A stretch of DNA of 64,000 nt from Planomonospora sp. ID82291 (GCF_015711645.1 NZ_JABTEX010000001.1:2170001-2234000), one strand, 5' to 3'; counted from the stretch's first letter, positions 28,416 through 37,239 are shown. Numbers and translations: made by a program. The notes: generated by a model from the sequence alone, not told the origin.

Positions 28416-29339
28416 ATGACCACACCGCACGGGACAGCGCCACCGGACCCGCGGGAAGGCGGCGGTCACCGGCCTCCGGGCCGCGACGGGCGGCGTCGCG
28501 TCGTCCCGGGCCTGCCCGACGAGGGACGCTGCCTGGTGATGGGCGTGGTCAACGTGACCCCCGACTCCTTCTCCGACGGCGGCCGCTGGTTCGACCGGTC
28601 GGCCGCCGTCCGGCACGGCCTGGAGCTCGTCGAGCAGGGCGCCGACATCGTGGACGTGGGCGGCGAGTCCACCCGTCCCGGGGCGGCGCGGGTCTCGCTG
28701 GAGGAGGAGCTGGCGCGGGTCGAGCCGGTCATCCGGGAGCTGAGCCGCCGGGGCGTCACGGTCAGCGTCGACACCATGCGGGCGGAGGTCGCCAGGGCGG
28801 CGGTGGACGCGGGCGCCAAACTGGTCAACGACGTCAGCGGCGGCCTGGCCGACCCCGCGATGCCGCGGGTCGTGGCGGCCTCCGGCGTGGCCTACGTGGT
28901 CATGCACTGGCGGGGCCACAGCCACACGATGCAGAGCCGGGCCGTCTACGGCGACGTCGTGACCGAGGTCTGCGACGAGCTCGCCAAGCGGGTCGCGTCG
29001 GTGCGGGCCGAGGGGGTCGCCGAGGAGCAGATCGTCCTGGACCCGGGACTGGGCTTCTCCAAGCACCCGGAGCACAACTGGGCGCTGGTCGCCGCGACGG
29101 AGCGGCTCGCCGGCCTGGGCCGTCCGCTGCTGATCGGGGCCTCGCGCAAGCGCTTCCTGGGCCGCCTGCTGGCCGGACCGGACGGCGCCCCGCGGCCCTT
29201 CGAGGACAGCGACGCCGCCACGCTCGCCGTCACGGCCCTGGCCGCGCAGGCGGGGGCGTGGTGTGTGCGGGTGCACGACGTACGCCCGAACGCGGACGCC
29301 GTCCGCGTGGCCGCAGCAGTCGAGGGAGCGAGAGCATGA
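28416..29339 (+). CDS. folP: Dihydropteroate synthase
   Basis: 307 residues. It joins p-aminobenzoate to hydroxymethyl-dihydropterin; sulfonamides target this enzyme. Hallmarks are VMGVVNVTPDSFSDGG at about 42-57, VDVGGESTRPGA, and IGASRKRF. The first ~35 residues (PPDPREGGGHRPPGRDGRRR and around) are low-complexity and are encoded by a copy of the dispersed repeat also found before tilS, so this N-terminus may be a late addition. No better downstream start is obvious. The end overlaps the next gene by 4 bases. Confidence 0.94.
   Translation: MTTPHGTAPPDPREGGGHRPPGRDGRRRVVPGLPDEGRCLVMGVVNVTPDSFSDGGRWFDRSAAVRHGLELVEQGADIVDVGGESTRPGAARVSLEEELARVEPVIRELSRRGVTVSVDTMRAEVARAAVDAGAKLVNDVSGGLADPAMPRVVAASGVAYVVMHWRGHSHTMQSRAVYGDVVTEVCDELAKRVASVRAEGVAEEQIVLDPGLGFSKHPEHNWALVAATERLAGLGRPLLIGASRKRFLGRLLAGPDGAPRPFEDSDAATLAVTALAAQAGAWCVRVHDVRPNADAVRVAAAVEGARA
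28453..28499 (+). repeat. Dispersed hairpin repeat within the 5' end of folP
   Basis: 28453-28487 matches 23622-23656 at 32 of 35 positions by eye. The hairpin arms GCGACG/CGTCGC (28483-28499) are kept with a different loop. Here the repeat is translated. Confidence 0.75.
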
Positions 29340-29779
29340 GCGTCGACACCGCCGCCATCGAGGCGGTCAACCAGGCGTTCTACACCGCGATCGAGAACGC
29401 CGACCTCGACCGGATGACCGAGATCTGGGCCGAGGAGACCGGTGCCGAGCAGGTGGGCTGCGTGCACCCGGGCTGGCCGATCGTCACCGGCCGGGCCGAG
29501 GTGCTGCGCTCCTGGGCGCTCATCATGGCCAACACCCCCTACATCCAGTTCGTGCTGACGGACGTGAACGTCATGGTCCACGGCGACGTCGCCGTCCTGA
29601 CGTGTGAGGAGAACATCCTCACCGCGGGCGACGAAGGTGATTCCAGCTTCGCCGCGGGCAAGGTGGTGGCGAGCAACACCTTCGTCCGGACGCCGGAGGG
29701 GTGGCGGCTCTGGCTGCACCACGGTTCACCGGTGCTGCAGACCGAAGACGACGAGGACGGGGAAGAGGGCGTGTCGTGA
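29336..29779 (+). CDS. NTF2/SnoaL-like protein in the folate operon
   Basis: 147 residues of the NTF2-like fold: an N-terminal helix (IEAVNQAFYTAIENADLDRMTEIW), VGCVHPGWPIVTGRAEVLRSW in the middle, and beta strands ending in WRLWLHHGSPVL. Such proteins are often small-molecule-binding or unknown. No catalytic residues are certain. It is translationally coupled on both sides (ATG overlapping the folP stop, its own stop overlapping the folB start), so it is a true member of the folate operon, in an order seen in other actinobacteria. A pterin-related role is inferred only from that place. Confidence 0.85.
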   Translation: MSVDTAAIEAVNQAFYTAIENADLDRMTEIWAEETGAEQVGCVHPGWPIVTGRAEVLRSWALIMANTPYIQFVLTDVNVMVHGDVAVLTCEENILTAGDEGDSSFAAGKVVASNTFVRTPEGWRLWLHHGSPVLQTEDDEDGEEGVS

Positions 29780-30165
29780 CCGGAGGCGCAGCCGGAGACG
29801 GGGCCGGGGACCGGATCAGCGTGCGGGGCCTGCGGGCCCGGGGGCGGCACGGGGTGCTGCCCGCGGAGCGGGAGCTCGGCCAGGAGTTCGTCCTCGACGT
29901 CACCCTTTTCCTGGACACCTCGCCCGCCGCGGCGGCGGACGACCTCACCAGGACCGTGCACTACGGCGAGCTCGCCGAGGACCTGGTGAAGGTCGTGGAG
30001 GGCGAGCCGGTCGACCTGATCGAGACCCTCGCCCAGCGGCTGGCCGACGTGTGCCTGGCGCGCGAACCGGTCACCGCGGCGGAGGTGAGCGTGCACAAGC
30101 CCGCCGCCCCGATCCCGCTCCCGTTCGACGACGTGGTCGTGACGATCACCCGGAGCCGGGCATGA
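29776..30165 (+). CDS. folB: Dihydroneopterin aldolase
   Basis: 129 residues. It converts dihydroneopterin to hydroxymethyl-dihydropterin. The family start (ISVRGLRARGRHGVLPAERE) includes the usual GLRxxGxHGVxxxER pattern; HYGELAEDLV and SVHKPAAPIPLPFDDV are also typical. GTG at 29776 overlaps the preceding stop codon (GTGTCGTGA context), and folK overlaps its end by 4 bases. Confidence 0.93.
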   Translation: MTGGAAGDGAGDRISVRGLRARGRHGVLPAERELGQEFVLDVTLFLDTSPAAAADDLTRTVHYGELAEDLVKVVEGEPVDLIETLAQRLADVCLAREPVTAAEVSVHKPAAPIPLPFDDVVVTITRSRA

Positions 30166-30659
30166 GGGCCGTGCTGGCGCTCGGCGGCAACCTCGGCGAC
30201 CGGCTCGCCACGCTGCAGGGCGGGCTCGACGCGCTGGCCGCCGTGCCGGGCCTCGACCTCGTCGCCGTCTCGCCGGTCTACGAGACCGACCCGGTCGGCG
30301 GCCCCGAGCAGGGCCCCTACCTCAACGCCGTCGCGGTCGCCGAGACCTCGCTCCCGCCCCGCGAGCTCCTCGCCCGCGCGCAGGAGACCGAGAACGCCTT
30401 CGGCCGGGTGCGGACCGAGCGCTGGGGGGCGCGCACCCTGGACGTCGACCTGATCAGCGTGGGCGAGGTCGTCTCCGACGACCCGGAGCTCACCCTCCCG
30501 CACCCCCGCGCGCACGAGCGCGCGTTCGTGCTGGTCCCCTGGCTCCAGGCCGACCCCGAGGCGACGCTCGGCGGCACGCCGGTCGCCGCGCTGCTGGCCG
30601 GGCTCGACAAGACCGGGGTACGGCTCCGCGCCGACCTGGCCCTGCGGGGACCCGCATGA
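30162..30659 (+). CDS. folK: HPPK, 6-hydroxymethyl-dihydropterin pyrophosphokinase
   Basis: 165 residues. It activates the pterin with ATP for FolP. Family marks: ALGGNLGDRLATL at the start, VSPVYETDPVG, FGRVRTERWGARTLDVDLI (with the acidic metal ligands in DVDL) and LPHPRAHERAFVL. It overlaps folB and the next gene by 4 bases each; the operon is folE, folP, the NTF2-like gene, folB, folK and DUF3180. Confidence 0.95.
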   Translation: MRAVLALGGNLGDRLATLQGGLDALAAVPGLDLVAVSPVYETDPVGGPEQGPYLNAVAVAETSLPPRELLARAQETENAFGRVRTERWGARTLDVDLISVGEVVSDDPELTLPHPRAHERAFVLVPWLQADPEATLGGTPVAALLAGLDKTGVRLRADLALRGPA

Positions 30660-31111
30660 CGCCGAGCCGTCCCGGGGTGCTCACCGGGCTCACCGTCGTC
30701 TTCGCGATCCTCACCTGGGCGGTGCTCCAGCGGGTCTACCAGTTCATCCCGGCCGTGCCGTGGACGGCGATCCCGACGGTCCTGCTGCTCGCACTCGGCG
30801 AGGCCCACACCGGCTGGATGACCAAGGCCAGGATCCGGCGCAAGCCGGACACCACGCCGGTCGAGCCGCTGGCGGTGGCCCGCCTCGTCGCCCTCGCCAA
30901 GGCCTCGGCGTACGGCGGGGCCGTCTTCGCGGGCGTCTTCGCCGGGTTCACGTTCTACGCGGCCGGCCTGCTCGACCAGGACACGCCGCGCCGCGACTTC
31001 TTCATCGCGGGCGGCTCGTTCCTCGGCTGCGTGGCGCTGGTCGGCGCCGCGCTCTACCTGGAGCACTGCTGCCGGGTGCCGGAGGACCCCGACGCCGCCC
31101 CCGACCGCTGA
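30656..31111 (+). CDS. DUF3180 membrane protein
   Basis: 151 residues with four membrane helices (about 8-25, 34-50, 82-105 and 118-138) and a conserved cytoplasmic loop (HTGWMTKARIRRKPDTTPVEPL). DUF3180 proteins sit at the end of the folate operon across actinobacteria and have no known function. It overlaps folK by 4 bases. A 14-base palindrome separates it from the convergent nuoD gene. Confidence 0.88.
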   Translation: MTPSRPGVLTGLTVVFAILTWAVLQRVYQFIPAVPWTAIPTVLLLALGEAHTGWMTKARIRRKPDTTPVEPLAVARLVALAKASAYGGAVFAGVFAGFTFYAAGLLDQDTPRRDFFIAGGSFLGCVALVGAALYLEHCCRVPEDPDAAPDR

Positions 31112-31117
31112 GGGCGG

Positions 31118-31131
31118 GCCGGGCGCCCGGC
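31118..31131. terminator. Palindrome between convergent DUF3180 and nuoD genes
   Basis: GCCGGGCGCCCGGC lies in the 22-base gap; it could fold as a 5-bp stem with a 4-base loop on either strand. Confidence 0.45.
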
Positions 31132-31133
31132 GG

Positions 31134-32336
31134 TCATTTGTCGATGTCCCCGACCACGAAGAACATCGAGCCGAGGATCGCCACCATGTCGGCCACCAGG
31201 TGGCCGGGGAGCATCTCGCGCAGCACCTGGACGTTGTTGAAGGAGGCCGAGCGGAGCTTCAGCCGCCACGGCGTCTTCTCGCCGCGGGAGACCAGGTAGT
31301 AGCCGTTGATGCCGAGCGGGTTCTCCGTCCAGGCGTAGGTGTGGCCCTCGGGCACCTTGAGGACCTTGGGCAGCCGCTGGTCGACCGGGCCCGGGGGCAG
31401 CTCGCGGAGCCGTTCCAGGCAGGCGTCGGCCAGGTCCAGGGAGACCTTCGCCTGCTCCAGCAGCACCTCGAAGCGGGCGTGGCAGTCGCCGGCCGAGCGG
31501 GTGACGACCTTCACCGGCAGCTCGCCGTAGGCCAGGTAGGGGTCGTCGCGCCGCAGGTCGACGTCCACCCCGGAGGCGCGGGCGATCGGGCCGCTCACGC
31601 CGTACTGCATGATCTGCTCGCGGGAGAGCACGCCGACGCCGCGGGTGCGGGCCGTGAAGATCTCGTTCCCCACGAGCAGGTCCTCGATGTCGGGCAGCCG
31701 CCGCCGCACGTCCGCGACCGCCCGGGAGACGCGGTCGGTCCAGCCCTCCGGGATCTCCTCCTTCAGGCCGCCCACCCGGTTGAACATGTAGTGCATGCGC
31801 CCGCCGGAGATCTCCTCCATCACGGCCTGGAGCGTCTCGCGCTCGCGGAACGCGTAGAAGACCGGGGTGATCGCGCCGAGCTCCAGCGGGTAGGAGCCGA
31901 GGAACATCAGGTGGCTGAGGACCCGGTTGAGCTCGGCCATCAGGGTCCTGGTCCACACGGCCCTGACCGGGACCTCCATGCCCAGCATGCGCTCCACCGC
32001 CAGGACCACGCCCAGCTCGTTGGCGAAGGCCGAGAGCCAGTCGTGCCGGTTGGCCAGCATGATGATCTGCCGGTAGTCGCGGACCTCGAACAGCTTCTCC
32101 GCGCCCCGGTGCATGTAGCCCACGATCGGCTCGGCCGCGCTGATCCGCTCGCCGTCCAGCGTGAGCCGCAGACGCAGCACCCCGTGCGTGGACGGGTGCT
32201 GCGGGCCGATGTTGAGGACCATGTCCTCGGTCGCGAGCTCCTTACCGCCACCGACGCCGCCACCGGTGCCGCCACCGCCGCCGACCGCGGCGGCTCCGGC
32301 CCCGATTCCCACGACCCGTTCCGTCATAGGGGCCAT
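31134..32336 (-). CDS. nuoD: Orphan NADH-quinone oxidoreductase subunit D
   Basis: 400 residues, the 49-kDa subunit fold of complex I. Conserved stretches include [34 protein letters not shown] and [13 protein letters not shown]; the end is [11 protein letters not shown]. Residues 13-31 are an odd Gly-rich run ([13 protein letters not shown]). No other nuo gene is nearby, so it is a second, stand-alone copy as in Streptomyces (nuoD2). It may replace NuoD in complex I or do something else. ATG at 32327 is an alternative start. The Arg in HRGAEKL matches, as far as I recall, the residue dimethylated by NDUFAF7 in mitochondria; a homologue of that enzyme lies at 36274. Confidence 0.92.
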   Translation of the reverse strand: MAPMTERVVGIGAGAAAVGGGGGTGGGVGGGKELATEDMVLNIGPQHPSTHGVLRLRLTLDGERISAAEPIVGYMHRGAEKLFEVRDYRQIIMLANRHDWLSAFANELGVVLAVERMLGMEVPVRAVWTRTLMAELNRVLSHLMFLGSYPLELGAITPVFYAFRERETLQAVMEEISGGRMHYMFNRVGGLKEEIPEGWTDRVSRAVADVRRRLPDIEDLLVGNEIFTARTRGVGVLSREQIMQYGVSGPIARASGVDVDLRRDDPYLAYGELPVKVVTRSAGDCHARFEVLLEQAKVSLDLADACLERLRELPPGPVDQRLPKVLKVPEGHTYAWTENPLGINGYYLVSRGEKTPWRLKLRSASFNNVQVLREMLPGHLVADMVAILGSMFFVVGDIDK

Positions 32337-32345
32337 GCTGCCACG

Positions 32346-33827
32346 TCAGCCGCGGGAGACAAGCTCCCGGAGGGCCTCGACGAGGCGGTCGACGTGCTCG
32401 GCGGTGGTGCCGATGCCGATCGAGGCGCGCACCGCCGAGGCGGTGCCGTCCTCGCAGCCGCCGTCCCTGACGCCGCCCAGCAGGTGCCGGACGAACGGGT
32501 GGGCGCAGAACTTCCCGTCGCGCACGCCGATGCCGTACTCGTCGGAGAGCGCCTCGGCGACCTCGCGGGCGGTGCGGCCGTCCACCACGAAGGAGACGAT
32601 GCCGACCCGGGGGTGGTCCGGGCCCCACAGGGAGAGCTCGTGCACGCCCTCGATCCCGGCGAGCCCGGCGCGCAGGCGGGTGAGCAGCCGCTCCTCCTCG
32701 CGGACCAGCGCGGTCCAGCCGGTCGCGGTGAGGGCGTCGCAGGCGGCGGCCAGGGCGACGGCGCCCAGCACGTTGGGGGTGCCCGCCTCGTGCCGGGCCT
32801 CGGGGTCGTCGTGCCACTCGATCTCCGCCGCGCCCGCCGTCTCCGTGCCGGGGGCACCCGCCCCCGTCGCCCCGGCCCCCGTCGCGCCCGTGTCGGCGGC
32901 GCCGTGCACGGCCCGCACCGCGCCTCCGCCCCGCAGGTACGGCGGGGCCTCCGCGAGCCAGTCGGGACGGCCGACGAGCACGCCCGTGCCGAAGGGCGCG
33001 TAGAGCTTGTGACCGGAGAAGACCACGTAGTCCAGGTCGAGCGCGGTCAGGTTGAGCGGGCGGTGCGGGACGAGCTGGGCGGCGTCGACGAGGATCCGGG
33101 CGCCGTGGCGGTGGGCGATGTGCGCCAGGGCGGCGATCGGCCAGAGCTCGCCGGTGACGTTGGAGGCGGCGGTCACCACGAGCAGCTTCGGGCCGTCGAT
33201 CCCGGCCAGGGCGGCGTCGGCCGCGCGGACGGCCTCGCCGGGGAAGGCGGGGGGCGCGAGCCGTACGGTGTCCGCCCAGGGCAGCAGCGAGGCGTGGTGC
33301 TCGGTGTCGAAGACCACGACGGTGGTCCCCTCGGGCAGGGCGCGGGCCAGCAGGTTGGTGGCGTCCGTGGTGTTGCGGGTGAAGACCACCGCGTCCCCGG
33401 GGCGGGCGCCGGTGAAGGCGCGGACCGTGTGCCGGGCCTGCTCGTAGCGGGCGGTGGTGAGCTGGGAGGCGTAGCCGGCGCCCCGGTGGACGCTGGAGTA
33501 GGCCGGGAGCGCGGCGGCGACCGCGGCGCTCACCGGCTCCAGACACGGCGCGCTGGCGGCGTAGTCGAGGTTGGCGTAGGGGACCAGCCTGCCGCCCCGG
33601 ACGGGGACCTCCAGGTCGGCGCCGAGCACCGCGGGGATCGGCCGGCCCTCCGGGACCGTACGGACCGCCGGGTCCGCCGGGACCGTCACGGCCGCGGCCG
33701 GGGCGCCGGACGTCCGGGCGGCGGGCAGGGAGCGGAGGGCGTCGGCACCCGTGCGGGTCCCGTCGCCGACGAGGGCGCCGATACCGGTGCCGGTGGGGGC
33801 GGGGGCGAAGATTCCGAGGACGGACAC
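32346..33827 (-). CDS. Class V aminotransferase/cysteine desulfurase-like protein
   Basis: 493 residues, a PLP enzyme of fold type I. The PLP Lys is in VVFSGHKLYAPFGTGV; VFTRNTTDATNLLA and DTEHHASLLPW are the substrate and phosphate loops. A Cys (KFCAHPFVRH) lies near the end, but a classical NifS active-site Cys loop is not certain. The first ~75 residues are an added, low-complexity region, and an Ala/Gly/Thr insert (TGATGAGATGAGAPG) interrupts the middle. Desulfurase, selenocysteine lyase or another beta-elimination are all possible. GTG start with AAGGAG 8 bases upstream; it lies in front of nuoD, 9 bases apart, in one operon. Confidence 0.82.
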   Translation of the reverse strand: MSVLGIFAPAPTGTGIGALVGDGTRTGADALRSLPAARTSGAPAAAVTVPADPAVRTVPEGRPIPAVLGADLEVPVRGGRLVPYANLDYAASAPCLEPVSAAVAAALPAYSSVHRGAGYASQLTTARYEQARHTVRAFTGARPGDAVVFTRNTTDATNLLARALPEGTTVVVFDTEHHASLLPWADTVRLAPPAFPGEAVRAADAALAGIDGPKLLVVTAASNVTGELWPIAALAHIAHRHGARILVDAAQLVPHRPLNLTALDLDYVVFSGHKLYAPFGTGVLVGRPDWLAEAPPYLRGGGAVRAVHGAADTGATGAGATGAGAPGTETAGAAEIEWHDDPEARHEAGTPNVLGAVALAAACDALTATGWTALVREEERLLTRLRAGLAGIEGVHELSLWGPDHPRVGIVSFVVDGRTAREVAEALSDEYGIGVRDGKFCAHPFVRHLLGGVRDGGCEDGTASAVRASIGIGTTAEHVDRLVEALRELVSRG

Positions 33828-34188
33828 GCCGGGACTCCTTCGAGGTCATCGGACCCCAAGCCCCTCGTGGCGGCGTTGGTGCGTGGAGCCCGCGCTTGCC
33901 CGGCACACCTCGTGCCGGACCAGGTCCTCACCCGGGGCACCCCGCCGCGGACGCGAGGGTTGCCGGCCAGCGAGCCGGGGCTTGTCACTGGCACTCATGA
34001 CCTACAGGCGAACTATAACCATCACCGGGCCCGGTTCCGCAAGTCGGCGGTTCCCCCGGCCGATCGCCCCGCGACCCGCCCGGGGAGAGGGATCGGCCCG
34101 GCGATTCTGGGCAGGAACTTCCGGCGTCCGCCGATCGTCTACGCGGCGTGACTGCATGGAACGGCACGATTCCGCGGAGGAGACGGCG
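33828..34188. other. Divergent intergenic region
   Basis: 361 bases between the aminotransferase gene and terC, with no gene in them. A possible -10 (TATAAC, 34014-34019) points toward terC, but I find no convincing -35. The rest is plain GC-rich sequence. Confidence 0.5.
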
Positions 34189-34965
34189 ATGGACTGGGTG
34201 ACCGACCCGCAGATCTGGATAGGGTTCCTCACCCTCGTCGGCCTGGAGATCGTCCTGGGCATCGACAACATCATCTTCATCTCGATCCTGGCGGGCAAGC
34301 TCCCGCCCGAGCAGCGCGACCGGGCCCGGAAGCTGGGCCTGCTGGCCGCGCTGGTCAGCCGCCTGGCGCTGCTGCTCGCGCTGTCGTGGGTGATCCGGCT
34401 CACCGAGCCGCTCTTCGAGGTGGTCGGGCAGGAGATCTCGGGCCGCGACCTGATCCTGATCCTGGGCGGCCTGTTCCTGATCGGCAAGAGCGTCTTCGAG
34501 GTCCACGACAACCTGGAGGGCAAGTCCGGCCACGCCGGGGGCAGGGTGGCGGCCTCCTTCGGCGCGGTGATCTTCCAGATCATGATCCTGGACATCGTCT
34601 TCTCGCTCGACTCGGTGATCACCGCGGTCGGCATGGTGGACGAGATCGGGGTGATGGTCGCGGCCGTCGTCGTCTCGGTCCTGGTGATGCTGTTCGCCTC
34701 CGGGCCGATCAGCCGCTTCGTGGACAAGCACCCGAGCATCAAGATGCTCGCCCTGTCCTTCCTGATCCTGATCGGCGTCGTGCTCCTGGCCGAGGGCTTC
34801 GACCAGCACATCTCCAAGGGCTACGTCTACTTCGCGATGGCCTTCTCGCTGCTGGTGGAACTGCTCAACATCCGCGTGCGGAGCAAGGCGGGCGCCGAGG
34901 AGCCGGTCGAGCTGCACCACCGCTACGACGAGGAGGAGGAGACGGATAGGCCCGCCGGGGCCTAG
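34189..34965 (+). CDS. TerC-family integral membrane protein
   Basis: 258 residues with seven or eight membrane helices. TerC signature segments with buried acids are present: FLTLVGLEIVLGIDNIIFIS near the start and LDIVFSLDSVITAVGMVDE in the middle. Family members are linked to tellurite resistance and, in recent work, to metal (Mn) handling for secreted enzymes. The end is acidic (HHRYDEEEE). ATG at 34189 has a strong GGAGGAG site; an upstream in-frame ATG at 34156 is less likely. No ter operon partner is present. Confidence 0.88.
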   Translation: MDWVTDPQIWIGFLTLVGLEIVLGIDNIIFISILAGKLPPEQRDRARKLGLLAALVSRLALLLALSWVIRLTEPLFEVVGQEISGRDLILILGGLFLIGKSVFEVHDNLEGKSGHAGGRVAASFGAVIFQIMILDIVFSLDSVITAVGMVDEIGVMVAAVVVSVLVMLFASGPISRFVDKHPSIKMLALSFLILIGVVLLAEGFDQHISKGYVYFAMAFSLLVELLNIRVRSKAGAEEPVELHHRYDEEEETDRPAGA

Positions 34966-34984
34966 CGGGGATTACGATGCGAAT

Positions 34985-36184
34985 GTGAAGTTCGACCCCT
35001 GGGATCCGGAATTCGTCGCCCACCCGTACGACGTCTACGCCGAACTGCGGCGGGAGCGGCCGGTCGGTTTCTTCGAGCCGACCGGCCAGTGGCTGGTCGC
35101 CCGGCACGCCGACGTCAACGCGCTGCTGCGCGACCGCAGGCTCGGCAGGTCCTACCTGCACGTGGCCACCCACGCGGAGTTCGGCAGGCCGGACGACCCC
35201 GCCTTCCAGGACCCGTTCTGGCGGGTGGTCCGGGCCGGGATGCTCGACGTCGAGCCGCCGGTGCACACGCGGCTGCGCCGGCTGGTGTCCAAGGCGTTCA
35301 CCCCGCGCATGGTCGAGGCCCTGCGTCCCAAGGTCGCCGAGCTGGCCGCCGGGCTCGTCGACCGGTTCGCCGAGGGCGGCGGGGGAGACCTCATCGCCGA
35401 GGTGGCCGAGCCGCTCCCGGTGACCGTGATCGCCGAGATGCTCGGTGTGCCCGAGGCCGACCGGCACCTGCTCCGGCCCTGGTCCGCCGAGATCTGCGGC
35501 ATGTACGAGCTCAACCCCTCGGTCGAGGCCCAGCACACCGCCGTGCGCGCCGCGGAGGAGTTCTCCGACTACCTCGTCGGACTGGCCCGGCACCGGCGGG
35601 CGCACCCCGGCGACGACCTGATCAGCGCGCTGGCGCAGGTCGCCGACGAGGGCGACGCGCTCACCGAGGAGGAGCTGGTCGGCACCTGCGTGCTGCTGCT
35701 CAACGCCGGGCACGAGGCGACGGTCAACGTCACGGGCAACGGCTGGTGGTCCCTCTTCCGCAACCCCGCCGAGCTGGAGCGGCTCCGCGCCGACCACGGC
35801 CTGCTGCCGACCGCGATCGAGGAGCTGATGCGGTGGGACACCCCGCTGCAGATGTTCGAGCGCTGGGTGCTGGAGGACATCACGGTCGGCGGGGTGGACA
35901 TCCCGCGCGGCAGCGAGGTGGCCCTGCTCTTCGGCTCGGCCAACCGCGATCCCGAGGTGTTCGACGACCCCGACCGCCTCGACGTGGGCCGGCTGGACAA
36001 CCCGCACATCTCCTTCGGCGCGGGCATCCACTTCTGCCTGGGCGCGCCGCTGGCCCGGATCGAGCTCGCCGAGTCGTTCGGCGCCCTGCTGCGCAGAGCG
36101 CCGGCGATGGAGCTCGCCGCCGAGCCCGTCTGGGGTCCGGGCTACGTCATCCGCGGGCTGGAGTCCCTGCACGTCCGCGTGTGA
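34985..36184 (+). CDS. Cytochrome P450
   Basis: 399 residues, soluble bacterial class. It contains the I-helix oxygen-binding stretch (NAGHEATVN), the ExxR pair in AIEELMRWD, and the heme loop FGAGIHFCLGAPLAR with Cys351 as thiolate ligand. Substrate unknown; no ferredoxin gene or biosynthetic cluster lies beside it, so it may serve catabolism or a distant pathway. It has a GTG start, 19 bases after terC. The heme loop has the standard Phe, Gly and Cys, so it should be active. Confidence 0.93.
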   Translation: MKFDPWDPEFVAHPYDVYAELRRERPVGFFEPTGQWLVARHADVNALLRDRRLGRSYLHVATHAEFGRPDDPAFQDPFWRVVRAGMLDVEPPVHTRLRRLVSKAFTPRMVEALRPKVAELAAGLVDRFAEGGGGDLIAEVAEPLPVTVIAEMLGVPEADRHLLRPWSAEICGMYELNPSVEAQHTAVRAAEEFSDYLVGLARHRRAHPGDDLISALAQVADEGDALTEEELVGTCVLLLNAGHEATVNVTGNGWWSLFRNPAELERLRADHGLLPTAIEELMRWDTPLQMFERWVLEDITVGGVDIPRGSEVALLFGSANRDPEVFDDPDRLDVGRLDNPHISFGAGIHFCLGAPLARIELAESFGALLRRAPAMELAAEPVWGPGYVIRGLESLHVRV

Positions 36185-36236
36185 CCGGAACCCGCGTCCG
36201 TGCCCGGACGGATCCGCCGCCGGACGGAGGCCCGGC

Positions 36237-36255
36237 GGGCGGGTGGGCGGGCGGG
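36237..36255 (+). other. G-quadruplex-type motif between convergent genes
   Basis: Five GGG runs separated by single bases (GGGCGGGTGGGCGGGCGGG). This pattern can fold into a parallel quadruplex on the + strand. It lies in the 89-base gap between the ends of the P450 and methyltransferase genes, after a 6-bp hairpin. Confidence 0.6.
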
Positions 36256-36273
36256 CGCAGGCTCGGCGCAGGC

Positions 36274-37239
36274 TCAGAGGCGCTCCTGGACGAGCCAGCC
36301 GAAGCCGCCCAGGCCGCCGGGATCGATGAGCTCCGCCTCCTCCGAGGCCGTCACCAGGGCGCGGAGGTAGCCGCGCGGGTCGGCGCGGGCGAGGTCGGCC
36401 GGGGGCCGGGTCCCGGTGAGGCCGAGGGCGCGCAGGGCCTCGCGCTGCGTGGTCAGCGCCACGGTGGCGGCCCCGGCGCGCTCCCCGGCGACCGCGCAGG
36501 CGTCCAGGGCGACGTGCGCGGTGATGTCGCAGGATCCGTCGGGCACGGGCGGGACGGCCGCCCCGTCGCGGTAGCCGGCCAGCGTGCCGTACGGCGGGCG
36601 GCGGCCCGAGGCGTGCGCGTAGTCGACGGCGACGGCGCGTCCGCGTGCCAGCCGTACGACGACCTCCGCCCAGGCGTCGTCGCGGGGCGCGCCGACCTCC
36701 GCCCGCTCGCCCGTCGCGCGCATCGGCCACCAGCGGTCCAGCCAGGCCAGGTCGGCCGCCGCCGGCGGGCCGCCGAGCCGCTCCTCGCCGGTCGCGGGAT
36801 CGACCAGTACCAGCCGGGGCCCGTCCGGGGTCTGCTCGACGACGTCCACGGGCACGTTGTCCAGCCACTCGTTGGCGATCGCCAGTCCGTGGATCCGGTC
36901 CGGCGGGACGGCCGACCAGGTGATCCCCTCGGGCAGGCCGGGCGGCCGGGGGGCCAGGTCCACCGCGGTCGGCCGGAGTCTGGCCCGCAGGTCCGCGGGA
37001 GCGAGCGCCGCGACCCGCGCGGCGAGGGTGCCGTCCCCGGCGCCGACGTCCACCAGGTCGATCTCCGGCGGCCGTCCGAGCGCGTCGTCCACCGCCAGGA
37101 GCGCGCGCAGCACGGCCCCGGCGAACGCGGCGGAGGCGCCGACCGAGGTCCGGAAGTGCCGGGAGGGGCTCTCCCGTAGATAGAAGCCGTTCTCGCCGTA
37201 GAGCGCCCGCTCCGTCGCGGCGCGCCAGCTCAGCCACAT
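36274..37239 (-). CDS. MidA/NDUFAF7-type SAM-dependent methyltransferase
   Basis: 321 residues. The SAM-binding loop is IDLVDVGAGDGTLAARV; NEWLDNVPVDVV is the family's conserved Asn-Glu-Leu-type motif, and VDYAH follows later. It matches the MidA/NDUFAF7 family; NDUFAF7 methylates an Arg of the 49-kDa subunit of mitochondrial complex I. The orphan nuoD lies 4 kb away. ATG at 37239 fits the family start (MWLSWRAATERALYG); there is no ribosome site, but a TAACGT box at 37246-37251 could give a leaderless transcript. GTG at 37293 is the alternative. Confidence 0.85.
   Translation of the reverse strand: MWLSWRAATERALYGENGFYLRESPSRHFRTSVGASAAFAGAVLRALLAVDDALGRPPEIDLVDVGAGDGTLAARVAALAPADLRARLRPTAVDLAPRPPGLPEGITWSAVPPDRIHGLAIANEWLDNVPVDVVEQTPDGPRLVLVDPATGEERLGGPPAAADLAWLDRWWPMRATGERAEVGAPRDDAWAEVVVRLARGRAVAVDYAHASGRRPPYGTLAGYRDGAAVPPVPDGSCDITAHVALDACAVAGERAGAATVALTTQREALRALGLTGTRPPADLARADPRGYLRALVTASEEAELIDPGGLGGFGWLVQERL

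Noticed and set aside
31200-34151. A 983-codon open frame on the plus strand
   Set aside because: It is antisense to nuoD and the aminotransferase gene, lacks any domain pattern, and such long shadow frames are normal where third positions are nearly always G or C.
34156-34188. Upstream ATG of terC as the start
   Set aside because: The ATG at 34189 has GGAGGAG at ideal distance and matches the usual TerC N-terminus.
34985-36184. Biosynthetic gene cluster around the P450
   Set aside because: No polyketide, peptide, terpene or RiPP genes adjoin it; neighbours are TerC and a MidA-type methyltransferase.
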